A stretch of DNA of 64,000 nt from Malaya genurostris (Eukaryota > Arthropoda > Insecta > Diptera > Culicidae), in the NCBI RefSeq assembly GCF_030247185.1, contig NC_080572.1, positions 86,626,435 to 86,690,434 on the forward strand, in the 5' to 3' direction. Made by a program: the position numbers and the translations under genes. Positions 37,419-49,601 of the stretch are shown in pieces. The notes under the pieces are model-generated. The model worked only from the letters and a program-made list of their open reading frames with translations. It ran no database searches and was not told the origin of the DNA. The number at the start of each line of letters is the position of its first letter. The stretch's first letter is position 1.

Positions 37419-38634
37419 GAATTGGAACAAAGACAATTGCCTGTAATTCAGTTATTTATTATTGAATTCAAGATCTTTTTTTATACAAATGTAGCGTTTT
37501 CTTCATACTTTCAAGAAAAAATACGGATAAAATTATTCGTCACAGCTTCGAAAGAATTCTCGAATTTTTCCTGTAACACGGCTCATTAGACGGTGCACAC
37601 CTTCTTCGTCCATCGTTTAAGCTATCTTATTCCACCAGGTCGTCATCTGATTGATGTCTTTCCCTTTGCCTTGAGCCTCCTTTTCATGATTGCCCAGTAT
37701 TTCTCAATAGGGTGAAACTGGGGACAGTTGGGTGGGTTAAGGTTTTTCGGAACAAACTGGACCCCTTTCTCTGCATACCATTCTTGAACGACTTTGCTGT
37801 AATGACAGCTTGCCAAATCTGGCCAAAACATTACGGGATGGCCGTGGGATCGAATGAACGGCAAAATTCGTTTTTGGAGACACTCTTTTTGGTATGGTTC
37901 CGATGTAATTGTCTTATTTGTAACGAAAACTTTCGTTTTTATGGCACAGCTGCAAATGCCCTGCCAAATCATAAAGTTTCTTGAAAATTTGTCGGCAAAA
38001 ACAGATTTAAATTTGGCTGGAACATCCCCCCGAGCCGATGTTAAGTAAAGTTAAGTTTTGACCTGGGATTTGCCCGAAGTCAGCCTGGACATAGGTTTCA
38101 TCGTCCATCAGAAGACACCCGTCGAACTTGGTCAGTACCTGGTCATATAGTTTCTGTTTGCTAGCTCGATACGACTTGATTCCTTCCCGGAGTCGAGTTC
38201 TCCTCACGGTACTATGGGCAGCACCGAATTTTGTGGCCAAATCACGGTCCGACAGATTAGGATTCCTCTTAATCGTCTTCAAAATCCTACCACGCAGTTT
38301 CCGGTCGACAGTTCCACTCCGACGATTGGCTTGAGGCTTCCGAATCGTCGTCAATGTTTCCTTATACCGTTTGATAACGCGCCATACGGTATTTCTGGGC
38401 AATTTCAGCTGTTTAGCTAGCCTAGAAGCAGACCACAATGGATTTTCCAAATAACTGTGCACAATTTTTTCCCTTCTTTCGGCTTCCATGTTGATTGTTC
38501 ACAAAGTACAGTCGATTTGCGGTATGTCAAAAATCATACGTGAAGCTGACAAAATTCCCGACACGTGGGCGCCAAGACTTTCCAAATCCGTCCACCAGGA
38601 GCGCCACAATATGAGCAAAAGTTTGTTCCAATTC
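37419..38634 (-). mobile_element. DD37E Tc1-like element 2 (ITmD37E-type)
   Basis: TIRs GAATTGGAACAAA at both ends with TA at 37417-37418 and 38635-38636; 1216 bp. It is a different subfamily from element 1, judged by TIR and protein. Confidence 0.8.
37560..38489 (-). pseudogene. DD37E transposase pseudogene (element 2)
   Basis: It starts MEAERREKIVHSYLENP at 38487-38489 with two HTH units and ends near 37560. All catalytic residues are present: MDDETYVQADF, FWPDLASCHYSK, and HPIEKYW with 37 residues between the second D and E. One frameshift lies near 38010-38040 and one near 37665, with a further stop after it. This copy is less degraded than element 1. Confidence 0.85.
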
Positions 38635-38789
38635 TAAATAAAGCAAGCTTTAGCAAAGGTGTATTACCGATATTTCATGTAATAATACCATGATTCGGAA
38701 ATAAAATTTTCATCGCCTTTTTCTCGACCTACTGATTTTCCATATGGGACTGATCGTCGTAGGCGTCCAGCGATTTAACTGAGCGAAAA

Positions 38790-39041
38790 TCAGATAAAAA
38801 GTGATTGGTTTTCTTTCAGTGCATGCGTAATAAACGTACGCCATTCAGGATACCGGGGAAAATTCTTCCACTCTTCTTGTACGATGCAGACAATCTCTCC
38901 GTACTGAGACATGGTTTCTTTAATGGTTTCGTCAGATGCTGCCATAGAAAAACCTTTCACACGCGCTTCCGTAGAACAATCACTAGGAATGTTGAAATTG
39001 ACGTTATCGCACTCCACACAGTGTACATTGTTGTACCTCAT
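38790..39041 (-). pseudogene. possible retroelement ORF1 fragment
   Basis: An 83-codon frame contains VKGFSMAASDETIKETMSQY and G-E-I-V, then W-K-N-F-P-R-Y-P, resembling the RRM-like part of retroelement ORF1 proteins (V-x-G-x4-S-D-x2-I... W-K-N-F-P). No flanking element ends were found. Weak. Confidence 0.4.
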
Positions 39042-42000
39042 TTTACTAATTCTTTAAAAAAGAATACCTATTATCGTTTTTCCTCAGCATCTATTTCGAT
39101 ACGCTTTTTGTTCAACTAACAGTTACCGAGTTACGGTTACCATGTAAAAAAACATCCGCCATTTTTTTAAAAATCCATCGTAGACATCTCTTCAACAAGT
39201 TAGTGTGGAGTTATACAACAACGTTTGCGGATTCACCCTGAAAACCTGGTTTCAGTTCACCTTTCACCGTAACGTACCACGGCCACGGGGCTTCGTTGAT
39301 TAACTGTTTCAAATTCAAAAGAATCATCATGCACAATAGTAGCGAAAAAAAATAAAACGATCCATGAAACCGCACGCGACGCTCACGGATCGGGCAATCA
39401 AACAGCAGAGACACCCCGAAAACATCTTAATTAAAACAAATGTTTACATTTCAATCTAGCGGAGCGTGCGCGCGGGTGGCCCGTGGAACATCTGCATCTA
39501 CGACTGATTGCTATATGGGAGATCACCAGATCATCGTACGAGCATATGGCGCTGGGTAGGTGGAGACCAGGATCGTCGGCGGACGCCTCCGCACTTGCAA
39601 CTGGACGGGTATGTGGGTACGACGCGGAGGTACCGGAATCACGTGCGTGATACTCACGCTCATGCATGAAGCCAAGCGTGGTCTAAGCGCGATGAATACA
39701 ATTTCATGAAGATTAATCGAATTAAAGAAAACCGCAGAAGAGAGGGTAAGAAAAATAAAGACATAACTATAAATAAAATAGTTGTGGCATTGAGCGGGGA
39801 GCACGACGAAACGAAGAAACGATTGTCGCTGAAGAAAGCGTACAAAAGTAAGCAACGGAGAAAAATGTAAATAAACAAGTCAACATTCGTGCGACGGCTC
39901 GACGGATCAGTGTGTCGATGACTAGGGTTACATTATAATCAGTTCCAGCTATATTTTGTTTCGGAACGACGGTGGGAACATAGTCGTGGCGATTGCTGCC
40001 CAGTTAGTTCCGAGAAAGAAGTGCGGTTATGGTGTGAAGGTCGCTGAATAATTTTCAGGTTGGTTAGCATTTTTGGGCAAGTAATCTACCCAGAAACCCA
40101 CCGTTCGTCCGCACCGGCGACGCACGACGAATAACTTACCGAAGTCTTATCGTATATCTGTTTCGTTCTCAACTAGATATAAATCAGCTTACCGTCTCCT
40201 TTTTCCTACGGTTATTCACAAGGGAAACGCATGGTCGTTAGCATGAGTAGCGTATCTTTGACTAGTCTGCCTCAGAGTCACAGACTACTTCAGGGAATCG
40301 TACGGAATTGCACCGGTTTCATTTGATGACGCGGCTTCCGTTCCCACAGGAGAGCTGAATTTATCATCAGCCAGCTAGGCACAGCAAAACTTTCCTCGTA
40401 ACCGGTCATTATCCATCATCTTCTCTATTCGTTCCCAAGCGCTCACGTTCGTCCCGAATCGGAAGTTCTTTTTCTACGGTAACCTCCCTATTCCGTCCTT
40501 AACGTCGCCTTAATAAATGATAATTATCAATAAACTGATTTATTATCCATGGTTACATATCTGTCGGTGAACAGCAGTGCTGTGCCATGTTTCCCGGATC
40601 CCAGTGAGTCATACACCGAAGCTTAATATTTTCCTTCGTTTTCACCGAGAATTAACAATGCGCGTTGGTTTTTCGGTCGAGCAGATGCAAAGAAGACATG
40701 CAACAACAACATCTACGAACGGTCGAACACACGCAGGCAGCCTCGCTTTCAACCTCCAGACTCCGGTTTTCCTGACATGGATCATTAAGAATAACTCATC
40801 AAGAGATATAATTTAAATAAATTTCGAACGCCCATAACATGCGCGGTTCCGAACATTGGCTCAAAGTTGTTTTGGGAAGCGGAGCACGTTTGACCACCGC
40901 CTGGCTGGCAAATGGAAACAGTCGCAATGCTGGATAATGTCTCTATAAAGGTGCTGGCTCTCTTCTCCTGCCGCAGCAAAAACAAGTATTTGATACAAGT
41001 TCGCGTGTTCCGCGGAGGTAGCATAGCATGAACTCGTAGCTTCTCTCGGTGCCGTCGCGATGATCCGGTCCAGATTGCGAGCAGCACCTTAATGTTCACC
41101 AACGACGCCACACAGCAGGTCTAGTCGCGGATCACCCGCCAACTCACAACACAAAGCAGAGCCCACCGCACAACAGGACCGTCGCTGATTGAGACATTAT
41201 AGGAGCAATAAATAAGAAATTAATATCATTCCGCACCTCCGTGCGGAGCTTAGCGCGTCTTCGGAGCTCTCACACAATGCCGCAACGCTTCTTCACCTGA
41301 CAGCGACGGCTCACCCAGTGCCCACTGCACCGCTGAAGAATGTCTTGCGAATGATTTATTTCATTAATCAAGATGCTGAGAAAAGATTGCCGCCACCCGG
41401 CGACCGCCAACGATGTTTCTATGTCCTCCTCCTTCTCCTCCTCATCATTCCTCATCCTCCTTCCACCCGGCACCTCCTATTCCTCTCGGTAAAGTGCTGC
41501 CAGTCCTGACCTGACCGATCTTCAAGTGACGCGGACGCTTGTAGTCAGTTATAAATCGTATCGATTCATTCCTACTACGCAGGTCGCCGCGATAAGTGCT
41601 TTCCTCACATTACGATGTTGATGATGATGATGATGATGATGTTGTTGATGATGGTAATGGTGGTGATGCTGGTGCTGGCTGGTGCCTATACAGGTACCTC
41701 CACGATCGTGGCAAAAGTCAATCGACCCGAACGCGAAAGCAAGCGACCTTCACAACACGTTTCCAAAATCTGTTCCGTCGTCTCTCTCTCTCGGAGGGTT
41801 ATAAAGTCATTAAAATTCTCTACCCGTGCTAGAAATAGGCAAGGCCACCCCGGTTTAGGACCTTGCGTTACTGAGGCGGACTCTTGGATCGCATAGAGAT
41901 GCGTTTTATCTTATCTTACACCCTGTTCACTCTGCCCGGTAAAACGCTTGCAATGCTTTTACGGTTATTGCTTTTGACAATACAGCTTCGTCCGTTTCGC

Positions 42001-42150
42001 CAGCTTTGGGCCCGATATTGGACAATAAATCTTTTTGTTCGGTGAAGTAAATTTTTGGTTAAGGCAATTCTTGGGAACGGCGGCTTGTTTACAACGTGTA
42101 TATAGTTTCGATCGTCAATTGTACCTTGTTAACAGGCGAACATCATAAGG
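39042..42150. other. unrecognised intergenic/intronic DNA
   Basis: Parts of 39440-41500 are richer in G+C than the neighbours, and 41613-41660 is an ATG/GAT trinucleotide repeat. The short frames found have no family resemblance. It could contain a noncoding exon or regulatory DNA of ptc; nothing in the sequence proves this. Confidence 0.35.
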
Positions 42151-42151
42151 C

Positions 42152-43343
42152 AAACCGTTGAGCTCTCTATACTGACTCCAGAAAAGCTTTCGACAGAATT
42201 GACATACCATTATTACTATTCAAAATTAAAAAATATGGCATTGAACAAAAACTTTTAGAATGGCTTGAATCATATCTCACAAAACGTAAACAAATTGTAC
42301 GCTATCAAAACACATACTCCAAATCAATTAATGTCACTTCAGGTGTTCCCCAAGGTTCACATTTAGGCCCTCTTCTTTTTATCTTGTACGTAAACGACAT
42401 TTCCTTCTTACTCAAACATCTAAAAGTACTTGTATATGCAGACGACATGAAGCTCTTCGTGGAAATAAAAAATGCTGTAGATGCTGAAGTATTCCAATAT
42501 GAAATTAACGTATTCAACATTTGGTGCAATAAAAGCTTACTCCAACTAAACGTTAAAAAATGTAGTTCAGTAACTTTTAGTAGAAAAATCATGTCTCCTT
42601 CCATTAACATATATTTAGGAAACCAACCTGTAGAAAAATGTAAAATTATTAGAGACCTAGGCGTAATTTTAGACTCCAAACTTACTTTCGTGGAGCATTA
42701 TAATACAATTATCTCTAAAGCAAATAGTATGTTAGGCTTCATTAAACGTTTAAGTCATAATTTTCAGGACCCTTACACAATAAAATTATTATATACAACA
42801 TACGTCAGGCCAATTTTGGAATACTGCAGCATAGTATGGATCCCATGTACCTCCGTACGCGTAGAACGCATCGAATCTGTCCAAAAACAATTTCTACTGT
42901 ATGCGCTTCGTAGACTAAACTGGACTACATTTCCTCTTCCATCATATAAAGCGCGTTGTATGCTCATAAACCTACAAACACTCGAAGAACGCCGCAAAGC
43001 TACAATGCTTTATTTTATCAACGACATTATTTCTCAACGAGTACAATCTGAATCATTGCTTTCACAACTAAAATTTTATGCTCCTAGTCGCCATCTCAGA
43101 AGTCGTCAAATATTCTTGGAAAAAATATAAAACAAATTATGCCAAAAATAATCCTAATAATCAAATGATGCGCTTTTATAACGAAAACTGCCAAAAAATC
43201 GATCTAACTATGTCCAGGAAACAAATAAAAGAAAAATTGAAACTAAATCGTAGAAATAATGTATAGCATATAAGAAACCATTGTAACTTTGTTTGTCTGT
43301 AGTCTACATTTGTTTTACGAATAAATAAATAAATAAATAAATT
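42152..43343 (+). mobile_element. CR1/Jockey-like non-LTR retrotransposon, 5'-truncated
   Basis: RT motif A (SRKAFDRIDIPLL), motif B (TSGVPQGSHLGPLLFILYVNDI), motif C (YADDMKLFVE) and the C-terminal region through RPILEYCSIVW. The tail is a run of AAAT/TAAA repeats (43320-43343), typical of a non-LTR 3' end. The endonuclease and N-terminal RT are missing. Confidence 0.8.
42155..43130 (+). pseudogene. reverse transcriptase remnant (CR1/Jockey-like)
   Basis: The frame is essentially open from the truncation to a stop at 43128-43130; before the first ATG at 42384 it runs in from the motif A region. Catalytic D residues in A (LYTD/FDRID) and C (YADD) are present. It reverse-transcribes the element RNA at a nicked target; without endonuclease it is not autonomous. 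Confidence 0.7.
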
Positions 43344-43960
43344 ATATCGGAAGGCTGTGCAATCACTGTGAAAGCCAGTAGTACACGGATAAAAATCCAT
43401 TGCCAGTACTATGATTAAGAATCATGGAAATCATGAAACATATTTCTCATGAGATCATATATATAATTAATGATATTATGAGCAAAATGATCTAAATCAT
43501 GAAAATTTTCATGGAATAAGAGTTATTGTTCCTGATATGAACCATTTTGTTCATGACATTATCAGTAAAAGGTATGATCTCATAAAGAAAAGTCCGAGAA
43601 AATCGGGTGCACTGTTTCTCAATTTTTTTTGCACATTTTACTTCGTTACTTCCGAACCGGAAGTTCGATCCGGGTAAAATTGAGCAGCAGCCTATGGGAT
43701 CAAGAGACCTTTCATTTGAGTCTAAAAATCAAAATTTGTGAAAATCAGTCCGGCCATCTCGGAGAAAATCGAGTGCACATTGTTGTTACATACACACGCA
43801 TACAGACAAACTTACACAGACATTTGCTCAGTTCGTCGAGTTGAGTCGAATAGTATATGACATTCGGCCCTCCGGGCCTCGGTTCAAAAGTCGGTTTTCA
43901 CAGTGATTGCATAGCCTTTCTATATAAGAAAGGAAAAAAAAAACCTGTTTCAATCCACCT
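43344..43960. repeat. CATGA MITE relative and a dispersed mosquito-type repeat
   Basis: 43389-43590 resembles the CATGA-rich MITE at 37082-37311. 43620-43940 (CCGGCCATCTCGGAG..., CGGCCCTCCGGGCCTCGG, TTTCTATATAAGAAAGG) has a recognisable mosquito repeat signature; a related piece follows the retrotransposon at 48621-48700. Confidence 0.55.
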
Positions 43961-44390
43961 TGTGGTGTAATGATGTCTATCTCATATTTCTCGTTACTGG
44001 AAAAACAAAATATTTGGGCATGAACAAGCCAAACTTGAGCCAAATTTTCCCGTTTTTTTGCATCTTTGCTGTAGTAAACAGTTTGAAATTTTAAATGGTG
44101 AAGTGCGCAATTGAGTCAAATTTCGTAGCGGTTCATTTAACCGTAAGACTTTTCATTTGAGCCTAAGTTTGCGAAAATCGGCTTAGGTGGAGAGCTAATA
44201 AAAGTCATTTTCATTGACTAAAAATAGACGAAAATGACACGAAATTACTGTCACTCTCAGCTTCGCTTGCAAACTATGAGAACGAAATCCATGTCCAGTC
44301 AATGACATAAGCGGGACAGTAGTTTCAAAATTGTGTTTTTCTTTCATTTGCTCTTTCAGTCGTTTGCAGTTTTCAGTGAAAATCTCATAG
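43961..44390. other. intergenic; nothing recognised
   Basis: No frame with a family match and no repeat structure was noted. Confidence 0.3.
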
Positions 44391-44397
44391 TATGCAG

Positions 44398-44561
44398 CAG
44401 GCGCGTAGCCAGAGAAAATTTTCGGGGGGGGGGGTTTTAGAACATGGTGATAAATCAACACATGTACAATTTATATCACAATGTTTCCCATGGGTTATAA
44501 TTTTTTGTTTCGGGGGGGGTTTGAACCCCTAAACCCCCCCCCCCCCCTGTGTACGCGCCTC
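44398..44561. mobile_element. G/C-run MITE, hAT-like, 164 bp
   Basis: Ends CAGGCGCGTAGCC and CTGTGTACGCGCCTC with long G and C runs just inside; TATGCAG is duplicated at 44391-44397 and 44562-44568 (7 bp). Confidence 0.65.
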
Positions 44562-44568
44562 TATGCAG

Positions 44569-45447
44569 TGTTGATATTCAACCGAAGCTGTGAGAATTGA
44601 AAATGACAGAAAAAGGTTTCACAATAATTTTTACCTCTTGGTGCTCGAATTTGTAGTAGTTTTGGTTTCCAAAGAGGTTCTGGGATGTAATTACTTCGAT
44701 TTACCAAATTTTAATCTCTTTTTATAGCCAAGCGTCACAGATTTTCAATACATCGATGAAAGAATGAGAATTGAAATTCTGCTGATGCTCCCTGAAAACG
44801 TTAGTTTGGTTTCGTCTTGTCATAGAGGAAAGAGTGACGTTGGCAATTATACTCTCTCATTTTTTCGATGAGAAACGAAAATGCTTCGTCTCTTTTCGTT
44901 TGTTCTGGTGTCGGTCATTTACGAATGAGACAGTAAAACATTAAAAATGAGACTGCTGGAATGGTTTCTTTTATTGAGAATGCGTGACAATTTTAAGCTC
45001 TGCTTAGGTGTGAAAATGCCGATAAAAATGAACTGAGTTCGGAAACCGATAACTCCGACATCAATTTATTTGTGTCATTAACTGACAAGACACGCACCAA
45101 AGCTGATATCTGTCACTATCAACTAGCAACATTTATTTATTTATTTATAATATTGTACGAAAAAGATAGGATAGCTTATGTCACTGGACAGCTGCCAACC
45201 AGGTGGTTCTACAAATTACCATGTATGGAGTGTCTGAGAGCCCGTACATCAAACCTAAAATGCTCTCGAAATTTCACTCGTCAGGATGCTCATTGATTAC
45301 CGATGCAATTGATATTATCTTCACTTCTTCTGTCACTGCTTGATTACGTTGTGAATAAATAAATAATCAAAGAGCAAAAATATTGAAATATATTCATTAA
45401 CTCCAATAAACTTCAAGTCCGATGACTTTTGCAAAGATTAATGAACT
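44569..45447. repeat. dispersed noncoding repeat
   Basis: 45100-45440 (TCACTATCAACTAGCAACA..., GAGTGTCTGAGAGCC) matches, in pieces, 58990-59050, 60480-60620 and 60990-61060. No coding potential. Confidence 0.6.
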
Positions 45448-45776
45448 TTATTGATGTATGTTTACGTTTGTACTCTTGTTTTTTTTTATGTCAACAGGGA
45501 ATAGGAGAATGAGTGAGTATACTTCTACTTGGTCATAGAACTATTGAGTATCTCATTTGGCAGTCACTTTCACACAGATTACAGTTGAATGTCAAAGTCA
45601 TTCGACGTGACTTGGAAATTGCAACTCTGATACGCACCATATAAGATTTATATGGGTAGTTCAAAAGACTTTATTTCTGTTTTACAGCGCCAGCGTAGTT
45701 CTTAAAATTGATTTTTTTACTTATCATCCTATAATTCCGGAGCCGAAAGCTTTGTAATCTCGACGAGCTGATTCGA
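45448..45776. repeat. 329-bp direct repeat, left copy
   Basis: Same length as 48296-48624 and the same sequence over every stretch compared by eye. It flanks retrotransposon copy 2 and is read as its target-site duplication. Confidence 0.85.
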
Positions 45777-45961
45777 TTTAAGCCGTGTGGCATCCGGCGG
45801 AATTATTTTTTACCAAGAATTGATCCACTGGTTTCCTATTCCATGTCGTAAAAGGCCACAAAAATAGGAACTCCTAAGTCAAGGTGTATTTCCGTGCCGA
45901 TGGCTGAATGGCTGCAGGAGGTTAAACATTGCAGTCGTGAACGGAATATCTTGGGTTTTTC

Positions 45962-46909
45962 CCTTACTGGATACACGCAATGCTTAGCAATCGACTTCTT
46001 TGTTCTTCGCTTCGGCAAGCAGAGATTAGAAAGCTGAGTGTCTGTGGGTGTCCTCAAGGTGGTGTACTATCCCCTCTTTTATGGAACCTAGTCGCTGATG
46101 GTTTGTTAAGGAAACTTAGTAACCTTGGATTTCCGACTTATGGTTTTGCCGACGACTATCATATATTGATGACCGGAATAAGCATTAACACTCTCTTTGA
46201 TTTAATGCAGCAAGCCCTGCGATCTGTTGCACAATGGTGTTGTCAGGTTGGATTATCTGTGAATCCGGGCAAAACATCAATGGTGCTTTTCACTCATCGT
46301 AGGATAATTACAGGAGCTCGTCCGTTGCAGTTCTTTGGTTCAGAGGTCACTGTGGTCGATCAAGTTAAATACGTCGGGGTTATTCTTGACTCAAAACTGA
46401 ATTGGTCTGCTCACATTGACTTCAGGATTGAAGGAGCTTGCATGGCTTTCGGCCAATGCAGACGAGCTTTTAGAAAATCATGGGGACTCAAACCCAGATA
46501 TATTCATTGGATCTACACAACTATTGTTAGACCAATTTTAGCATATGGTTGTCTTGTATGGTGGCAGAAAGGAGAAGTCGCGACAGTTCAGTCAAAGCTA
46601 AATCATCTCCAAAGGATGGTCCTAATGGCGATGACAGGAGCATTCACGACAACTCCTACTGCTGCTCTAGAGGCGCTACTGTGCATTAAACCACTACATG
46701 TGTTCCTAAAACAAGAAGCATTATCTTGTGCATACTGTCTTAGGGTTACAGGGCTTTGGAACAGTAACCCATTAGATTATGCTACCAGCCACACTCGCTT
46801 GTGGTCTCAAATGGTTACATGGGATGAGTATTTACTCGCTCCTAGTGACCTAACTCTCACATGCAGTTTTCCTTTTAAAACATTCAAAGTGAGCTATCCT
46901 CTTCGTTAG
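45962..46909 (+). pseudogene. reverse transcriptase of retrotransposon copy 2
   Basis: The frame enters at W-I-H-A-M-L-S-N-R and contains motif B (CGCPQGGVLSPLLWNLVADG), motif C (YGFADDYHIL), V-K-Y-V-G-V-I-L-D-S-K-L, and the connection region with RPILAYGCLVWW. It ends at TAG 46907-46909, where copy 1 has GAG; a second TGA nearby replaces TGG. So RT and RNase H were one ORF, now cut by point mutations. Motif A is lost by truncation. Confidence 0.8.
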
Positions 46910-46912
46910 GAA

Positions 46913-47710
46913 TGATTGTCTGGTTGTCTGGAACGACAACTTGATGAACACATAGTTTGTTTTACGGACGGTTCTCTGTTGAATGGTCGTGCTGGTGCTG
47001 GTATCTACTGTCGTGAAATAGGCTGGAGCAGTCTCATTCACTTGGTAGATACTGTACTGTGTTCCAAGCAGAAATCTACGCAATTCTGTGTGGAGTACAA
47101 TCGGCACTTCAGCAGAGGATCTGTGGTAAACGTATTTATTTTTGTTCCGACAGTCAGGCAGCCTTAAAAGCACTCAGTTCGAATGACTCACGGTCGAATC
47201 TAGTGATCGCATGTCGAACTCAAATTGAAGACCTCAGCATTTCAAATGCTGTTTACTTCTTATGGGTACCCGGCCATTCTGGTATTACTGGAAATGAATG
47301 GGCTGATGAGTTGGCTAGAGCTGGTGCAACGAATGATTTCGTTGGTCCTGAACCAGCTTTACCACTTTCAACTAGTAGGATAAAGCACAAGATACGTTCT
47401 TGGGCTGCATCCAAACATGCCAGCTACTGGCGCAGCTTGCAAACTTGCGCTCAGACAAAAGCATTTCTACCAGATTTAGATCTGAAAATGTCAAAGTGTC
47501 TACTGCATTTCTCCAAGTATCATTGAAGTGTTCTGGTCAGAGCTCTGACTGGACATTGCAAACTCAATTATCACATGGCTACTATTCAACGTGCTGAGTA
47601 TTATTCGTGTGATTTGTGTGAATGCGATTGTGGTACTTCATATCATCTGATATGTAACTGTCCCGCATTGACGCAGCTACGTATCCGGGTTTTTGGTTCT
47701 CCATACATGG
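46913..47710 (+). pseudogene. RNase H and zinc knuckle of retrotransposon copy 2
   Basis: CFTDGS, QAEIYAI, SDSQAAL and WVPGHSGITGNEWADELA are present, so all RNase H catalytic positions remain. A frameshift lies between 47010 and 47065, and a stop at about 47524-47526. The knuckle CDLCECDCGTSYHLIC is at about 47605-47650. Confidence 0.8.
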
Positions 47711-48295
47711 TTGAGTCTGTGTATGCGGAGCTAAAATTGAAGGATATTCTCTCGTTTCTCACCCAATGTGGTAAGGAGCTATAGTCAGAAGAGTTCATCG
47801 TTCTTCCTGGAGTGAATGAATCCCTTCTGTATTCACCTTAAACAGGGTTTGGCAGATTGTTTGGCATCCTCTGGGGGGTACCGAATTTACTTCTGCTCGT
47901 ACATACTGCGAGTCGTTCTGCATTCTTCCGGGAGTGCAGAATGGTGTCGCTTTTGTAAGATCTCTAAATCCTCTCGGGGGTTGGAGGTTTTATTAACAGC
48001 AGACTGTTCAGGACCTCGTAGAGGTTCAGAATTTCCTTCTGCTTCCACTAAATGTGATCCTCAGCAGATTGTTCAGCATCCCTTATGGGTGCAGAATTTA
48101 CTTCTGCTTTTATGTGTTTTTGTGTCGTCAATTTTTCCCATCCTCCTAGTCCAACCCTTACCATTTCCTTTCAATCCTTCCCTCTTATATATCGGGAAAA
48201 TGATGTTAAAAACAAATTGATGGCAAGGCACAAATCTCCAAATATCAAGGGGAACGTGCCATTTGAGCCAATTTGTTCTGATTCCTGATTCCTGA

Positions 48296-48624
48296 TTATT
48301 GATGTATGTTTACGTTTGTACTCTTGTTTTTTTTTATGTCAACAGGGAATAGGAGAATGAGTGAGTATACTTCTACTTGGTCATAGAACTATTGAGTATC
48401 TCATTTGGCAGTCACTTTCACACAGATTACAGTTGAATGTCAAAGTCATTCGACGTGACTTGGAAATTGCAACTCTGATACGCACCATATAAGATTTATA
48501 TGGGTAGTTCAAAAGACTTTATTTCTGTTTTACAGCGCCAGCGTAGTTCTTAAAATTGATTTTTTTACTTATCATCCTATAATTCCGGAGCCGAAAGCTT
48601 TGTAATCTCGACGAGCTGATTCGA
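48296..48624. repeat. 329-bp direct repeat, right copy
   Basis: Partner of 45448-45776. Its right flank (ATGGTATATGACACTGAGCCC) continues the pre-insertion repeat. Confidence 0.85.
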
Positions 48625-49405
48625 ATGGTATATGACACTGAGCCCTCCGTGACTTGGTTCTACAGTTGGGTTTCACTGTGTATTTTCTATATTATAGGTA
48701 AAAATGATGCGATTTGAAAAAATGCATAATTCTCTAAACGTTCATTTTGTTTTGTTCTGTGTACATTTTTTCAGAGTGTCCTATTGATTTCCTACTAGAC
48801 ATGGGTGAAACAGGCCATTTCCGAGAACTGTTCAGAGCTTGATAGTTTTGCCAAAAGAACTAGTTCTCCTGAAACGTTCATACGTTCTTCAGAAGTTTTA
48901 ATTGTTTCTGCAAGAATCGTACGAGAGCGAGTAGATATATTTTATCGGTAACAAACTCGTTAATGGAAATGTAGTATCTTTTTTTCATGTATTTAAAGTG
49001 TCAATCGTTCATTTTTGTACAATTTCTATTGCATTCTTGAAAACTACAACCGTTTCGAAATATACAGTTATTAATACACTTCATTATAGAACTCAATCAC
49101 ATTAATTTATTTTGAAAATATTAAAGAACTATCGTTCTTCAACAAACAACTGTTGTTCACTCATTCTGCCAGAAGAACTAGTTTTTCTGAATTTCTTACA
49201 ACTTCACCTTTGGCACTATTTTTGTATAAGTAACGGTTTCTGAGTTACAAAAATGGTAAGATCACAAAGAACGTCCGTGACGGATAATTGGTACATATAA
49301 ATTCTAAGTTGAGTGAATTATAGTTGGAGCCCAAAAATTCATTCAAATGCGATTTAAAGCCAACACGAATGCGATTGTCCGTCATTTGACAGGTTAGGTT
49401 TTTAT
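48625..49405. other. AT-rich, nothing recognised
   Basis: It begins with a decayed piece of the mosquito-type repeat (to about 48700). No gene seen. Confidence 0.35.
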
Positions 49406-49601
49406 TAGAGTGCCTGTAAGTAGAGTGACGAGTAGAGAGCTGTTCGTTTGGAAGACACAGTAACTGACAGTATCGGTCCAAACGAGCAAACAACCTTCTT
49501 AATACGATATAAAACTAACGAAACTACCAACATTTCAGATTACATGAAGTTGTGGCCAACATTATGGATGAGATGTCTTTACTTGGCTTAGAGGCATTTT
49601 A
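49406..49601. mobile_element. hAT-type MITE, diverged relative of the 164-bp MITE
   Basis: Ends TAGAGTGCCTGTAAG and TTAGAGGCATTTTA; internal CTGTTCGTTTGGAA and CCAAACGAGCAAAC match the MITE nested in copies B and D. An 8-bp duplication GTTTTTAT/GTTTTTAC (one mismatch) flanks it. Confidence 0.75.

Larger units (their letters stand above)
45777..48295 (+). mobile_element. RNase H-bearing non-LTR retrotransposon, copy 2 (5'-truncated)
   Basis: It holds the end of the RT, RNase H, knuckle and 3' UTR, ending GATTCCTGATTCCTGA. It is the same family as the element at 948-10346 and keeps the empty sites of the foldback and mariner insertions seen there. It is flanked by 329-bp direct repeats. The first about 180 bp (45777-45960) do not read as RT on the plus strand and may be a 5' inversion. 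Confidence 0.85.

Noticed and set aside
41596..41896. Poly-Asp / poly-Met frames
   Set aside because: They are driven by a GAT/ATG trinucleotide repeat; no domain follows.
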